A stretch of 64,000 bases of DNA, taken from Terriglobia bacterium. GTDB taxonomy: Bacteria; Acidobacteriota; Terriglobia; JAIQFV01. The notes under the pieces are model-generated. The model ran no database searches, was not told the origin of the DNA, and was given only the letters and a program-made list of their open reading frames with translations. Positions 44,925 to 53,201 of this stretch are shown piece after piece. Each line of letters begins with the position of its first letter. Position 1 is the stretch's first letter. The DNA lies in NCBI GenBank assembly GCA_020072965.1, contig JAIQFY010000008.1:124001-188000 (forward strand), read 5' to 3'. Position numbers and translations under genes: made by a program.

Positions 44925-45656
44925 GGGCTATGGGCCCGCGTTCCACCGACAGGAGAATACCTAACCGCGCGCATCCGATCAACTGCGGATTGGAGATGGA
45001 CCCAAGCGAAACATCATGGCTGAGAAAGACACAGAGCGCGAATTTGCATAGTGAGATTCAAGTGCATAGACCGGCCTGTTCCCAGGCCACTGGAAGGGCA
45101 ATTGTCGACAAGAACGAATAGAGAAGACGGGATTTTTTCCCCGTTTTCTATCTGAGCTCGACTGGAGAAAGCCGGCCTGTGTGTCCTGCCCAAACAATTT
45201 GTCTTGTTTTTACTTTGAGTTAAGAACTTTGTGGGATTTGGATATCTCCTTGCAGAATGACAGACAAAAGCAAACTGCAGGAGTACTTATAAACTGCCCG
45301 CTGCGGCAGGAGAATGAACCCGAGGGTGCCGGGAGGGCAGCCCTTACGTGCAACTGTCATGTGCAGCCGTGGCATGAAAAAACGTGAGGTTTTGAAGGTG
45401 AGAATGGGAATTGCCTTGGTTAATAGGCCGGGCTGATCAACTCCGACTCAGGATAAAGAAGGGTGGCTCAACCAGCGTACTACTTTAGGGAGAGTCGGGG
45501 GGATCCGGGGAGACAGAAGCTCAGGAGTCTTACCATATATTTATTCCGGGAGGTCTGGTTGTTGACAACGGGGAGCAACGGGAACATTTCTGAAGGGCCT
45601 CCTCATACGAAGATCCCTTACAAAAGAGGAACTCAAAATAGAGAGGAGCACAAATC
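44925..45656. other. Long intergenic region, no supported gene
   Basis: About 730 nt between the divergent phosphatase and small secreted protein genes. Short frames of 65-79 codons overlap on the plus strand, but none has a good ribosome site, hydrophobic pattern or family resemblance. TTGACA at 45562-45567 lacks a convincing -10 at 17 nt. No repeat cluster was recognised. A regulatory RNA cannot be excluded. Confidence 0.5.
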
Positions 45657-45986
45657 ATGACAAGAAGAATGGGAACATTAAGTTCATTGTTGGCGCTTTT
45701 ATTTGGAGTGGCATTAGTCTGCACTTCCATCGCTTGGTCTACGACCGGCCCATTACCGGTTTCGCAAGTGCAGCAGATGAATGCCGGCAACGACAGCCAG
45801 CAGACTTGGACGGGAACCATTAAGAAGGACGACTCAGGAAAGTTGATCCTGGTCACGGGAGACGGAAAAATGTTCCGCCTGACTCCAGAGAATGAAGCCT
45901 CCAGTCTGGTAGATAAGTCCGTCAAAGTCACCGGTACTCTAAAAGGGGATGTCATCACAGTGAGTTCAATCGAACCCATGGATTAA
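45657..45986 (+). CDS. Small secreted DUF5818-like protein
   Basis: 109 residues with GAGAGGAGCA before ATG 45657. A signal peptide covers about residues 1-27 (LSSLLALLFGVALVCTSIAW). The mature domain has WTGTIKKDDSGKLILVTGDG and KMFRLTPENEASSLVDKSVK, ending VTGTLKGDVITVSSIEPMD. This OB-fold-like G-T...VTGTxxGDxIxVxSI pattern is that of the DUF5818 family, abundant in Acidobacteriota. Relatives usually carry cysteines in the first strand that are absent here. Periplasmic; function unknown. Confidence 0.8.
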   Translation: MTRRMGTLSSLLALLFGVALVCTSIAWSTTGPLPVSQVQQMNAGNDSQQTWTGTIKKDDSGKLILVTGDGKMFRLTPENEASSLVDKSVKVTGTLKGDVITVSSIEPMD

Positions 45987-46445
45987 GGCGAATGTTTTTT
46001 TGTTTGGGCACCGATGGAGGCTTCGTGATTTGATGACAAGAGCGAGGTGCCCTTGGGCATCGGGTCAAAAGCAATAAGTGGTTCAAAGAGCGGAGTGTTT
46101 ACCAGCTTAAGTGCTTGAATTGATAAGCTTGTTGTTCTGTCCGCGAGCCATTCTTAATTGATTTATCTCGCGAGGCAGAGTCAGGGCGGCAGGTGGCGCT
46201 ACCCCCACCTGCCGCCTGCAATATGTGGCGGTGAACCCCAAAGAATTTTAAGAGAGTCTGGGACGTGCCGCGATCCCCTCCGTAATTCAAATCCATTCCA
46301 TCCTCAAGAATAGAGCTGCTCAAACTTGTCAGGTACGCTCAGGACCCGCGACGGTCGCCGGGAGACGGACAAACGAGAAATCTAAGAAAGCATGATTCAT
46401 TCATATTGCGGTTCGGTTATGACTATGGAGAGCTGTGCCGGCCGT
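45987..46445. other. Intergenic region with one strong hairpin
   Basis: About 460 nt between converging genes. Contains a 12-bp perfect stem at 46185-46216, listed separately. No gene is supported elsewhere in it. Confidence 0.5.
46185..46216. repeat. 12-bp perfect GC-rich hairpin
   Basis: Arms GGCGGCAGGTGG (46185-46196) and CCACCTGCCGCC (46205-46216), loop CGCTACCC. No T-run on either side (CTGCAATATG follows). It sits between converging genes, so it may stop transcription in both directions or be a dispersed extragenic palindrome. Confidence 0.8.
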
Positions 46446-47552
46446 TCAGTGCGCATCGAGGGGAGTGCTGTTTCGGAGCGGAGTCCGCTCCGGGGCTGCG
46501 CGGAGGTACTGAGCCGGCCACGGCTGGACTTGCCCAAGCTCGCGCGCGGCTGACAGGGGCCAGTAGGGATGGCGTAACATTTCCCTGGCAAGCAGCACGA
46601 TATCGGCCTGCCCGCTTCGAAGAATGTGATCCGCCTGGGCCGGTGCGACGATCATACCCACCGCTCCCGTCAACATTCCCGTTTCGTGACGGATGCGATC
46701 GGCAAACGGGACTTGATAGCCGGGTCCGAACGGAATTTGAGCGAAGGGAGAACTGCCACCCGAAGAGCAATCCACCAGGTCGACTCCCAGATCCTTGAGC
46801 CGCCGGACCAACTCAACCGATTGTTCGATATCCCACCCGCCTTCAATCCAGTCCGTGGCTGATATCCTGACCAACAGAGGGAAGCGCTCCGGCCAGGCAT
46901 TTCGCACTGCCGTAACGGCCTCGAGTATGAACCGGGTACGGTTTTCAAACGTCCCGCCATAACGGTCCTTTCGCCTGTTGCTCAGTGGAGAAAGGAACTC
47001 GTGAATCAGGTAGCCATGGGCGGCATGAACTTCTACAACCCGGAAACCCGCTTCCAAGGCGCGACCGGTCGCCGCTCGGAAGGCGTCCACTATTTCCCGA
47101 ATGCCTTCCTCGGAGAGTTCCTCCGGCGTGGCGTATCCCTCCGCGAAGGCGACTCCGCTCGGCGCAACCACCCGCCAACCGCCTTCTGATTTCGGGATAG
47201 CGATGTGCCCCTCCCAAGGCCGAAGCGTACTCCCCTTCCGGCCCGCATGAGCCAGTTGGATTCCGGCATTACTGCCTTGCTCATGAATGAACCTGACGAT
47301 TCGAGCCAAGGGCGCAATGTGTCCCCCAGCCCAGATTCCGAGATCTTGCGGACTGATGCGACCTTCCGGTGTGATGGCGGCGGCCTCGGTCATCACCAAT
47401 CCCGCTCCGCCCACCGCCCGGCTTCCGAGATGGACGAAATGCCAATCCGTCGCGTATCCATCTGAACTGGAATACTGGCACATCGAGGACACCGCAATAC
47501 GATTCGGAAGCGTTACCCCGCGCAATCGAAGTTGCTCAAAGAGATGTGGCAT
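46446..47552 (-). CDS. Old Yellow Enzyme family NAD(P)H:flavin oxidoreductase (YqjM-like)
   Basis: 368 residues. TIM-barrel FMN enzyme of the thermophilic-like (YqjM) class: C25 in SSMCQYSSSDG corresponds to the redox-tuning Cys26 of YqjM; QLAHAGRKGS, the substrate-binding HAAHGYLIHEFLSPLSNRR, and GGWDIEQSVELVRRLKDLGVD and CSSGG segments follow; the FMN phosphate site is in GAVGMIVAPAQAD and ILRSGQADIVLLAREMLRHP. It reduces activated alkenes such as enones with NAD(P)H. Cytoplasmic. No RBS of note before ATG 47552. It is not in a clear operon, though the rhodanese-like gene is on the same strand 248 nt upstream. Confidence 0.95.
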   Translation of the reverse strand: MPHLFEQLRLRGVTLPNRIAVSSMCQYSSSDGYATDWHFVHLGSRAVGGAGLVMTEAAAITPEGRISPQDLGIWAGGHIAPLARIVRFIHEQGSNAGIQLAHAGRKGSTLRPWEGHIAIPKSEGGWRVVAPSGVAFAEGYATPEELSEEGIREIVDAFRAATGRALEAGFRVVEVHAAHGYLIHEFLSPLSNRRKDRYGGTFENRTRFILEAVTAVRNAWPERFPLLVRISATDWIEGGWDIEQSVELVRRLKDLGVDLVDCSSGGSSPFAQIPFGPGYQVPFADRIRHETGMLTGAVGMIVAPAQADHILRSGQADIVLLAREMLRHPYWPLSAARELGQVQPWPAQYLRAAPERTPLRNSTPLDAH

Positions 47553-47800
47553 ATGGAGTCGTCCCTTGAGAAGAAGGATATCGGAGAGGTCCGAGGCTGT
47601 ACGGTCGCATGCTATTGACGTGGTGGTTCAACAATCGAGAATGTCATTCATGGCTTCTCTTCAGATCTGACGCGCTGAGCCCTGAATTTCAGGAAAAACG
47701 GGCATTCGACTCTCCCGGATTGGATCCTCCAGGCCATCTTCGAAGATGGAGCTTAGAGATTTTTTAAATCGCCCATCTGACCCTGCCCGGCCCGGTTCAG

Positions 47801-48343
47801 TCACTTCTCAACCGGAAATCCATTCCTGATCCAATCTTCCCCGAAGTTGTTCGGGAGAAACAAGACCCGCAAGTGAGTGAATCTCATCCTTTGCAAGGCC
47901 TTAAATGCCGGACGTATGTTGGGGCAATCTTTCCAGGGGCAACACCCGCAATAGAGGACGACCACCTTGCTTCGCGGCAGATCTTGAACCTGCCTCTTTA
48001 ATTCCTCCATGCCCTTCGGCGTTGACGCCTGGCCAATATGCCTGGACCCGGGAATGTGGCCATTCTTGAACAGCGTGGGTACCCCCACATGAAAAACAAG
48101 AGGCTTCTCCGATCCGGACAACTGTTTCCGTAGGTCATCGGAGGTAATGATTCCACTCTTTAACCATGGCTCACCGGGAGGGTTGGGAGTCCCCCAAAAA
48201 CTAAATTCCGCCTTTTCCGGCATGAGATTCCCCATAAGGAATTCCGCCCGCCTCGCCTCGGTCAACGGGATGGATACAATTACGGCGGTCACAACCAGAA
48301 TGCAAGCGATGCCCAACACTCCATAACGGCCTGTCTGACTCAT
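47801..48343 (-). CDS. Membrane-anchored or exported rhodanese-like protein with CGCCPWKDC motif
   Basis: 180 residues from ATG 48343, placed by AAGGAGAA upstream; a longer frame begins at 48400. An N-terminal hydrophobic segment (about 8-28, GVLGIACILVVTAVIVSI) acts as signal or anchor. The rhodanese fold follows: IITSDDLRKQLSGSEKPLVFHVG, HIPGSRHIG, then the active-site loop VVLYCGCCPWKDCPNIRPAF. Four cysteines in this loop differ from the simple CxxxxR loop of thiosulfate sulfurtransferases. The C-terminus reads NFGEDWIRNGFPVEK. A periplasmic sulfur or thiol redox role is plausible. Function unproven. Confidence 0.88.
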   Translation of the reverse strand: MSQTGRYGVLGIACILVVTAVIVSIPLTEARRAEFLMGNLMPEKAEFSFWGTPNPPGEPWLKSGIITSDDLRKQLSGSEKPLVFHVGVPTLFKNGHIPGSRHIGQASTPKGMEELKRQVQDLPRSKVVVLYCGCCPWKDCPNIRPAFKALQRMRFTHLRVLFLPNNFGEDWIRNGFPVEK

Positions 48344-48843
48344 AGGATGTTCTCCTTTTTGACTCCCGCCCAAGGGAGGTTGGCCAAGCCCATCGCACAC
48401 ACCCCGAGGTACACAGTTATGGAAAGCATAGCACTATACGTGGACTGGCGCATATGTGGCGCGTTTGAAACGGATCCTATCCCCGGACCGCGGCTGACTG
48501 GCGCTTTGCCGACTGACCCTGCCCCGCAGAGTCATCAAATTGTACCCCACCTGAGTGCCGCCCTTTCAACGGGGCGGGAGTGGGGCAGGGAGGAGGAAGG
48601 GATTAAACGCTCCACTTCGGAAGGCGAAACGCTCGCTGTCACGGCCAAGCTTACTGTCCATCTTCTTTAGTGGTTTTTTCATCCTGCAGGCATGCGGTAA
48701 ATTACAGTCATTCCTGTTGACAATCAACAGGTAGCTGCCTACCTTATCTCACGAAGCGATAAGCCTTGATAGCCGGGGCATTGTCCTCGCTCATACCGCG
48801 AATCCGTGCAAGTCTGAGCATCTCCAGCAAAAAGGAGCGCGCA
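48344..48843. other. Intergenic region between divergent genes
   Basis: 500 nt between the rhodanese-like gene (minus) and the 91-residue protein gene (plus). A 107-codon plus-strand frame at 48347-48670 has neither a ribosome site nor a family pattern and was not accepted. No hairpin or repeat of note. Confidence 0.45.
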
Positions 48844-49119
48844 ATGATCGTCTTACTGTGCCGAAACCGAGTCGTTGATTATTCGAAATGGAAAGCCGTT
48901 TTGGACTCTCATGCAGATGCGCACCGCGAGTCAGGGCTGCATCTGAAGGAGCTATGGCAAGACATAGAGAGGCCCGAAAATGTGTTCTTTGTCTTCGAAG
49001 TCGACAGCCTTGAGAAAGCAAGGGCGTTTATAAACACTCCGGGAGCAGCAGAGGCCGGGAGGGCGTCGGGGGTTCTGGACGGAGAGTATCATTTCCTTGA
49101 AAGTAGGCCTCATTACTGA
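48844..49119 (+). CDS. Small protein, ferredoxin-like/antibiotic monooxygenase-like fold suspected
   Basis: 91 residues; AAAGGAG before ATG 48844 rejects the earlier in-frame start at 48766. Pattern: VVDYSKWKAVLDSHADAHRE, then VFFVFEVDSLEKARAFINTP and GVLDGEYHFLES, an alternating beta-alpha-beta arrangement typical of dimeric alpha+beta barrel (ABM/Dabb-like) proteins. Such proteins are often small cytoplasmic enzymes or cofactors. No catalytic residue can be assigned. It is monocistronic, followed by a decayed acetyltransferase. Confidence 0.7.
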   Translation: MIVLLCRNRVVDYSKWKAVLDSHADAHRESGLHLKELWQDIERPENVFFVFEVDSLEKARAFINTPGAAEAGRASGVLDGEYHFLESRPHY

Positions 49120-49186
49120 ACCTCTTACCAGTTGGTGCGCTTGATCCACCCTCGGTGGACTACAAGGCAATGAGGAAGCCCGGAAG

Positions 49187-49522
49187 ATGATCTCAATCCG
49201 CGTGTTCGACTAGAAGGATCTGAGAGCTGTAAACAAGTTCTATTCAGAGATGGAGTACTCGGGAGGCCTGAACCCTTCGGACCGACTTGTCATTGCCGAG
49301 GAGAAAAATAAGATCGTTGGTGTCCTGCGCGTTCGAGGCGACTTCAGACGACAGGGCATCGGGAAGCTCATGCTCGTGGTCGCTGAAACAGTGATCGGAC
49401 ATCGCACTTGCTACGGCTTGGCCTATCCGCATCTGCTGGCGTCTTACGGTCGCATTGGTTTCGGTCCCGTGGATCTCTCCCAGGCTCCTGCATCCTCGTG
49501 GGAGCCAATGTCGACAATCTGA
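49187..49522 (+). pseudogene. Decayed GNAT N-acetyltransferase
   Basis: From ATG 49187 the frame reads MISIRVFD, then TAG at 49211-49213, then KDLRAVNKFYSEMEYSGGLN, then PSDRLVIAEEKNKIVGVLRV and RGDFRRQGIGKLMLVVAETV, ending near YPHLLASYGRIGFGPV. The GNAT coenzyme A site (RRQGIGKLML) is intact, but the core strand region between IVGVLRV and RGDFRRQ is about 15-18 residues shorter than in relatives, and the C-terminus runs into stop at 49522 without the usual ending. A nonsense codon, a probable deletion and a truncated end together indicate a pseudogene. Confidence 0.75.
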
Positions 49523-50073
49523 TGGAACCGATGTTGTTCTACCTTGACTTGGTCCGCCGACCTGATGAGCTGCCGCAGTCACAATGCCAGCCTCTGGAGC
49601 ATGGGGCCGGAGTTGAAGAGATCACGCAAGTTCGCCTCGTGAGCCCCCTCGGAGACACGCTGTCACCGGAGTTGCTTGCGGTTGTCAATTCAGGTTTGGT
49701 GAGCATTGGAACAGAACAAGAATATCTCATGGAGATCTGCTTCAATAATGGAGAAAAGGGCGAAGGGGCTGACCTGCGGCCGGCCTCGCCGCTCCGCTTC
49801 CATTGGTAGCACTGGCTCAGTGCGAGTGTCCTGGCCTGAACGGGTGCTAGAGCAGGTGACTAAGCGGGGGGAAGAGTATCTGCTTGGTCTGGTTAAAATG
49901 TGGAAGACAATAGAGGCCATGCAAGACACAGGGCGCTTCGCCGGGACGATAAGAGGGGAGTAAATTTTATTCCGCGAATCTGTAAAATACTAGCCATCGC
50001 AACCGGTTTCCTGTCACAATATTCCGTATCCTTAAAGAGGACCAATTAGAGAGCTAATTTTTGGAGGAGGGCT
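49523..50073. other. Region after the pseudogene, no clear gene
   Basis: About 550 nt. Frames at 49408-49809 and 49706-49963 exist but have no family resemblance and poor starts; one may represent decayed sequence of the former acetyltransferase locus. Nothing else was recognised. Confidence 0.4.
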
Positions 50074-50565
50074 GTGCTCAGTATGGAAACTGAAGGAAAA
50101 CTCGAGCTTTTAAGGCACACGGTCGCGACCCTGGCTTATCGGGGAGAAAAAACTCTGCGCGATGCACCGGCGACCTTTTCATCGATGCGGGTGGGCGACA
50201 AAGCACGAACCCCCGCCGAGATACTCGCACACATCGGGGATCTCCTGGATTGGGCGCTGTCCCTGGCAAAAGGTGAGCGACAGTGGCACGACTCGCCTCC
50301 AAAGCCCTGGGAAGCTGAAGTGTCACGTTTCTTCGGCGCGCTGAAGCAGTTTGACGATTACCTCGCCTCGGGTGCTGCGCTCCAATGCCCCGCTGAAAAG
50401 CTTTTTCAGGCGCCGGTCGCTGACGCCCTGACGCACATCGGCCAGATCGCCTTGCTGCGACGACTTGCTGGGGCCCCCATACGCGGAGAAAACTATTTCA
50501 AAGCGGAAATCGTTGCAGGCCGAGTTGGAGGAGACCAATCCAGCAAGCGCCTGGAGTTTGACTAG
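50074..50565 (+). CDS. DinB-like family protein
   Basis: 163 residues. GGAGGAGG at 50063-50070 suits the GTG at 50074; ATG 50083 is the alternative. Four-helix bundle pattern of DinB/DUF664 proteins: ELLRHTVATLAYRGEKTL, the helix TPAEILAHIGDLLDWALSLA with a metal-binding His, and DALTHIGQIALLRRLAG with another His. The family includes metal-dependent thiol transferases and many uncharacterised members. Cytoplasmic. It shares direction with a VOC protein and an ABC exporter downstream, but the spacing is nearly 300 nt. Confidence 0.85.
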   Translation: MLSMETEGKLELLRHTVATLAYRGEKTLRDAPATFSSMRVGDKARTPAEILAHIGDLLDWALSLAKGERQWHDSPPKPWEAEVSRFFGALKQFDDYLASGAALQCPAEKLFQAPVADALTHIGQIALLRRLAGAPIRGENYFKAEIVAGRVGGDQSSKRLEFD

Positions 50566-50609
50566 TACGAACGTCATTGAAAATGTTGTACAATCGCGCT
50601 TGATTCGAC

Positions 50610-50637
50610 GTAGGGGCGCATCGCTATGCGCCCCTAC
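50610..50637. repeat. 11-bp perfect palindromic hairpin GTAGGGGCGCA
   Basis: Arms GTAGGGGCGCA (50610-50620) and TGCGCCCCTAC (50627-50637), loop TCGCTA, 44 nt after the DinB gene. No T-run follows. The GTAGGGGC end is reminiscent of the GTAGCCCC hairpins at 9380 and 25411. The remaining 50638-50859 shows no gene. Confidence 0.8.
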
Positions 50638-50859
50638 CGCAAAGGTTTCGCAATTACCCCATGTAACTCTAATTCCAACGTTTGTATTAGTCCTACCACC
50701 TTGTACAGGTTCCAACGTATTGCATGATTCGTTGTAGGGCTACCTGTCTGGTCACTGTACAGGGCATATTCCAGTCGGCGAGTTTGCCGACTTACTTCTC
50801 GCCCTTCAGACCGTCTGCGGCGGGTTCAAAGTTTGTCTTTCATTAGTTGAGGCAAAAGA

Positions 50860-51234
50860 ATGCAGCGCGTATTCCCAACACTGCGCATTACGGCTTACGA
50901 GAAGAGCAAGTTGTTTTACATCGATGGGCTTGGATTCCATATCGATTGGGAACACCGCTTCGAGCCGCATTTGCCGGTTTTCATGCAGATCACCCGGGAC
51001 GGAATGTCGCTGTTCCTCTCGCAACATAGTGGAGATTGCCATGTGGGCGGGGCGGTCTACTTTTTTATCGATGACGTTGATCAATGGCATCGCAGCTTCC
51101 TTCAGCATGGTGTTCACCCCGAGAAGCCGCTACAGAACACTTCCTACGGGCTGCGCGAAATGTGCGTTGTCGACCCGGACGGAAACAGGCTCCGCTTCGG
51201 GACGAATTTAAAAAATGGGGCTCCGGAAATCTAA
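50860..51234 (+). CDS. VOC (glyoxalase/bleomycin-resistance-like) protein
   Basis: 124 residues. Two VOC modules: FPTLRITAYEKSKLFYIDGLGFHIDWEHRF in the N-terminal half and VYFFIDDVDQWHRSFLQHGV ... CVVDPDGNRLRFGTN in the C-terminal half. DPDGNRLRF is the family hallmark. Relatives (glyoxalase superfamily, bleomycin-resistance-like) bind small drugs or have metal-dependent activity, but metal ligands are not identifiable here. It lies 30 nt before an ABC exporter gene pair, so cotranscription is possible. A GAGG element before ATG 50860 serves as weak ribosome site. Confidence 0.85.
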   Translation: MQRVFPTLRITAYEKSKLFYIDGLGFHIDWEHRFEPHLPVFMQITRDGMSLFLSQHSGDCHVGGAVYFFIDDVDQWHRSFLQHGVHPEKPLQNTSYGLREMCVVDPDGNRLRFGTNLKNGAPEI

Positions 51235-51264
51235 TCAAGGCGGGCAAGTCGGCGTCCCCCTGAA

Positions 51265-52194
51265 TTGTATCCTGTGAATTCAAACGACAGAACCGAGCCA
51301 GCCATCTCCGCCCGCGGGTTAACAAAACGCTACGGGAAGCTGACTGCGGTAAACAACCTTCATCTTGAAGTCAAGCAAGGCGAAATCCTTGGATTTCTCG
51401 GCCTGAACGGGGCGGGGAAGACCACGACCATTCGCTTATTGCTGGATCTGCTGCGCCCGACCAGCGGCCAGGCTTTCATCCTGGGACATGACTGCCAGGC
51501 GGACGGACTCAGGGCTCGATCACTCGTCGGTTACCTCCCTGGAGAGATGGGAATCTATTCTCATCTGACAGGGCGTGAAGTGTTGGATTTCCTTGCCGGG
51601 CTTAATCAACAGACCGTCGATCGTGAATACCAGCGCGAACTTCAGGACCGGCTGGAGTTGCCTGAAGTCGACCTGCGGCGGAAGTTGCGGGAGTACAGCA
51701 CCGGCATGAAGCGCAAGCTTGGGCTCATCCAGGCGTTTCAAGCCGATCCACCCCTCCTGATCCTTGATGAACCGACCGAGGGCCTCGATCCGCTGATGCA
51801 GGATTCGTTCTACGACCTCGTCGTGGGCGTGCAGCAGCGCGGCCGAACGATCTTCATGTCTTCGCATGTACTCTCAGAAGTGGAGCATGTCTGTAATCGG
51901 GTCGCGTTGTTGCGCAAAGGCGAACTGGTCCTGCTTTCGTCGGTGGAGGAAATCCGGAGGTTGGCCCCGCGCCGAGTGCGGGTGTTCTTTTCTGAGGAGG
52001 TCAAGCTCGAGCAGGATCTTCCACCGGGTCATGAAACTGTCGAAATCAATCCTCACATGTGGAGCTTGCGGGTGGAGGGCCCGCTCGGCCCTCTCTTCAA
52101 ACGGCTCTCGGGATTTCCAGTGAGCGACATTGAATTTGAAGAGCGGCGTCTGGAAGACGTGCTGATCCCTTACTATCGGGAAGGGGCGTCATGA
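51265..52194 (+). CDS. ABC-2 type exporter ATP-binding protein
   Basis: About 309 residues from a TTG at 51265; GTG 51274 is an alternative and the ribosome site is weak. Walker A GLNGAGKTTT, signature YSTGMKRKLGL and Walker B LLILDEPTEGLDPL, then MSSHVLSEVEHVCNRVALL as H-loop region. The C-terminal 60 residues form a DUF4162-like extension (RRLEDVLIPYYREGAS). The signature STGMK is typical of DrrA/CcmA-like exporter ATPases. The permease gene overlaps its stop by 4 nt (ATGA), so the two are one unit. The substrate is unknown: a drug, lipid or peptide is possible. Confidence 0.93.
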   Translation: MYPVNSNDRTEPAISARGLTKRYGKLTAVNNLHLEVKQGEILGFLGLNGAGKTTTIRLLLDLLRPTSGQAFILGHDCQADGLRARSLVGYLPGEMGIYSHLTGREVLDFLAGLNQQTVDREYQRELQDRLELPEVDLRRKLREYSTGMKRKLGLIQAFQADPPLLILDEPTEGLDPLMQDSFYDLVVGVQQRGRTIFMSSHVLSEVEHVCNRVALLRKGELVLLSSVEEIRRLAPRRVRVFFSEEVKLEQDLPPGHETVEINPHMWSLRVEGPLGPLFKRLSGFPVSDIEFEERRLEDVLIPYYREGAS

Positions 52195-53009
52195 GAGGCC
52201 CCTTGATACTGCTGGTTTATTCCTTCCGGCGGGTGCGGACTCTTGTCCTCGTGATGGGGGCCTTACTTGCTGTCTTTCAGGTTTTTCTGATTATCGTGGC
52301 GAGATCGCTGCAGAACTCCAATGCGTTCGCCCAGATCGGCTCACTGATTCCTCCATTCGTGCGCGAAGTCATGGGGCCCTCCGTCGTGAGCTTTCTATCA
52401 TTCGATGGGCTCGTCTGTGTGGGGTATTTTCACCTGGCCGTGATGGGTTCGCTGGTCGCGCTCTCAATGACCCTTTCCACGACGCTGACCTCGGAAATTG
52501 AAACCGGCTTCATGGATTTGATCCTGGCCCGCCCCCTGGCGCGCCACTGGATCATAACGCGGTCGATCGTGGTGACGACGGCCTGTGCGATGGGCCTGCT
52601 TGTTATGATGATGATTGGCACGTGGGCGGGCCTTAAAACGCTTGCCCCGAGAGACGTTGCGTGGCCGGCGCCAGGTTTGATTCTTTCACTTGCCTCCAAC
52701 CTGGGCCTGCTCATGTTGTGCTGGAGCGGAGTCGCCATGGCGATCGGCTCCGTCTCCCGGCGCCGCAGCGTAGCGGGGTCGCTTGCAGGATTGCTGGCAC
52801 TGGCGCTCTTCCTCCTGGATTATGTGGCCCGCGCCTGGCCGCCGGCTGAATCGGTCGCTTGGTTATCCCCCTTTCGGTACTACAGCCCCTTTGAACTGTT
52901 GACGGGCAGCTCGCTTCCGATCAGAAACCTCATTATCCTGTTGAGCACTGCCATTGCAGGATTTGTGATGTCCTACATCTTCTTCTCCCGCAGAGACATC
53001 TCGCAATGA
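52191..53009 (+). CDS. ABC-2 type exporter permease
   Basis: 272 residues starting at the ATGA overlap with the ATPase gene. Six hydrophobic segments (about 18-40, 85-105, 120-145, 160-180, 185-205 and 245-265) in an ABC-2 membrane layout, with LTSEIETGFMDLILARPLARHWIITRS marking the conserved cytoplasmic loop after TM2 that contacts the ATPase. It pairs with the upstream ATPase as a homodimeric exporter. The following gene converges 192 nt downstream. Confidence 0.92.
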   Translation: MRGPLILLVYSFRRVRTLVLVMGALLAVFQVFLIIVARSLQNSNAFAQIGSLIPPFVREVMGPSVVSFLSFDGLVCVGYFHLAVMGSLVALSMTLSTTLTSEIETGFMDLILARPLARHWIITRSIVVTTACAMGLLVMMMIGTWAGLKTLAPRDVAWPAPGLILSLASNLGLLMLCWSGVAMAIGSVSRRRSVAGSLAGLLALALFLLDYVARAWPPAESVAWLSPFRYYSPFELLTGSSLPIRNLIILLSTAIAGFVMSYIFFSRRDISQ

Positions 53010-53201
53010 TGGCAGCTGTGCGCGGCAAACCACGTTTGACTGGGACTTGCCCCGCGTGGAATGGCTGCCGTCACAAAGGCGATATGAATGACGCGGAAGG
53101 GGTCCATCCTGGTTGGTCACGGGCATGCCCAGAACGTATGCCTGCGGCACCCCGGAAGGAGGATTGAGGAACGAAGCGCAGTTCGGGTGGAAACCCTTGG
53201 T

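Noticed and set aside
45562-45590. TTGACA at 45562 as a promoter for the small secreted protein
   Set aside because: At a 17-nt spacing the -10 position reads CATTTC, so the box pair is not convincing.
45463-45660. 65-codon plus-strand frame ahead of the DUF5818-like gene
   Set aside because: Overlaps the ribosome site of a better supported gene and has no hydrophobic or conserved pattern.
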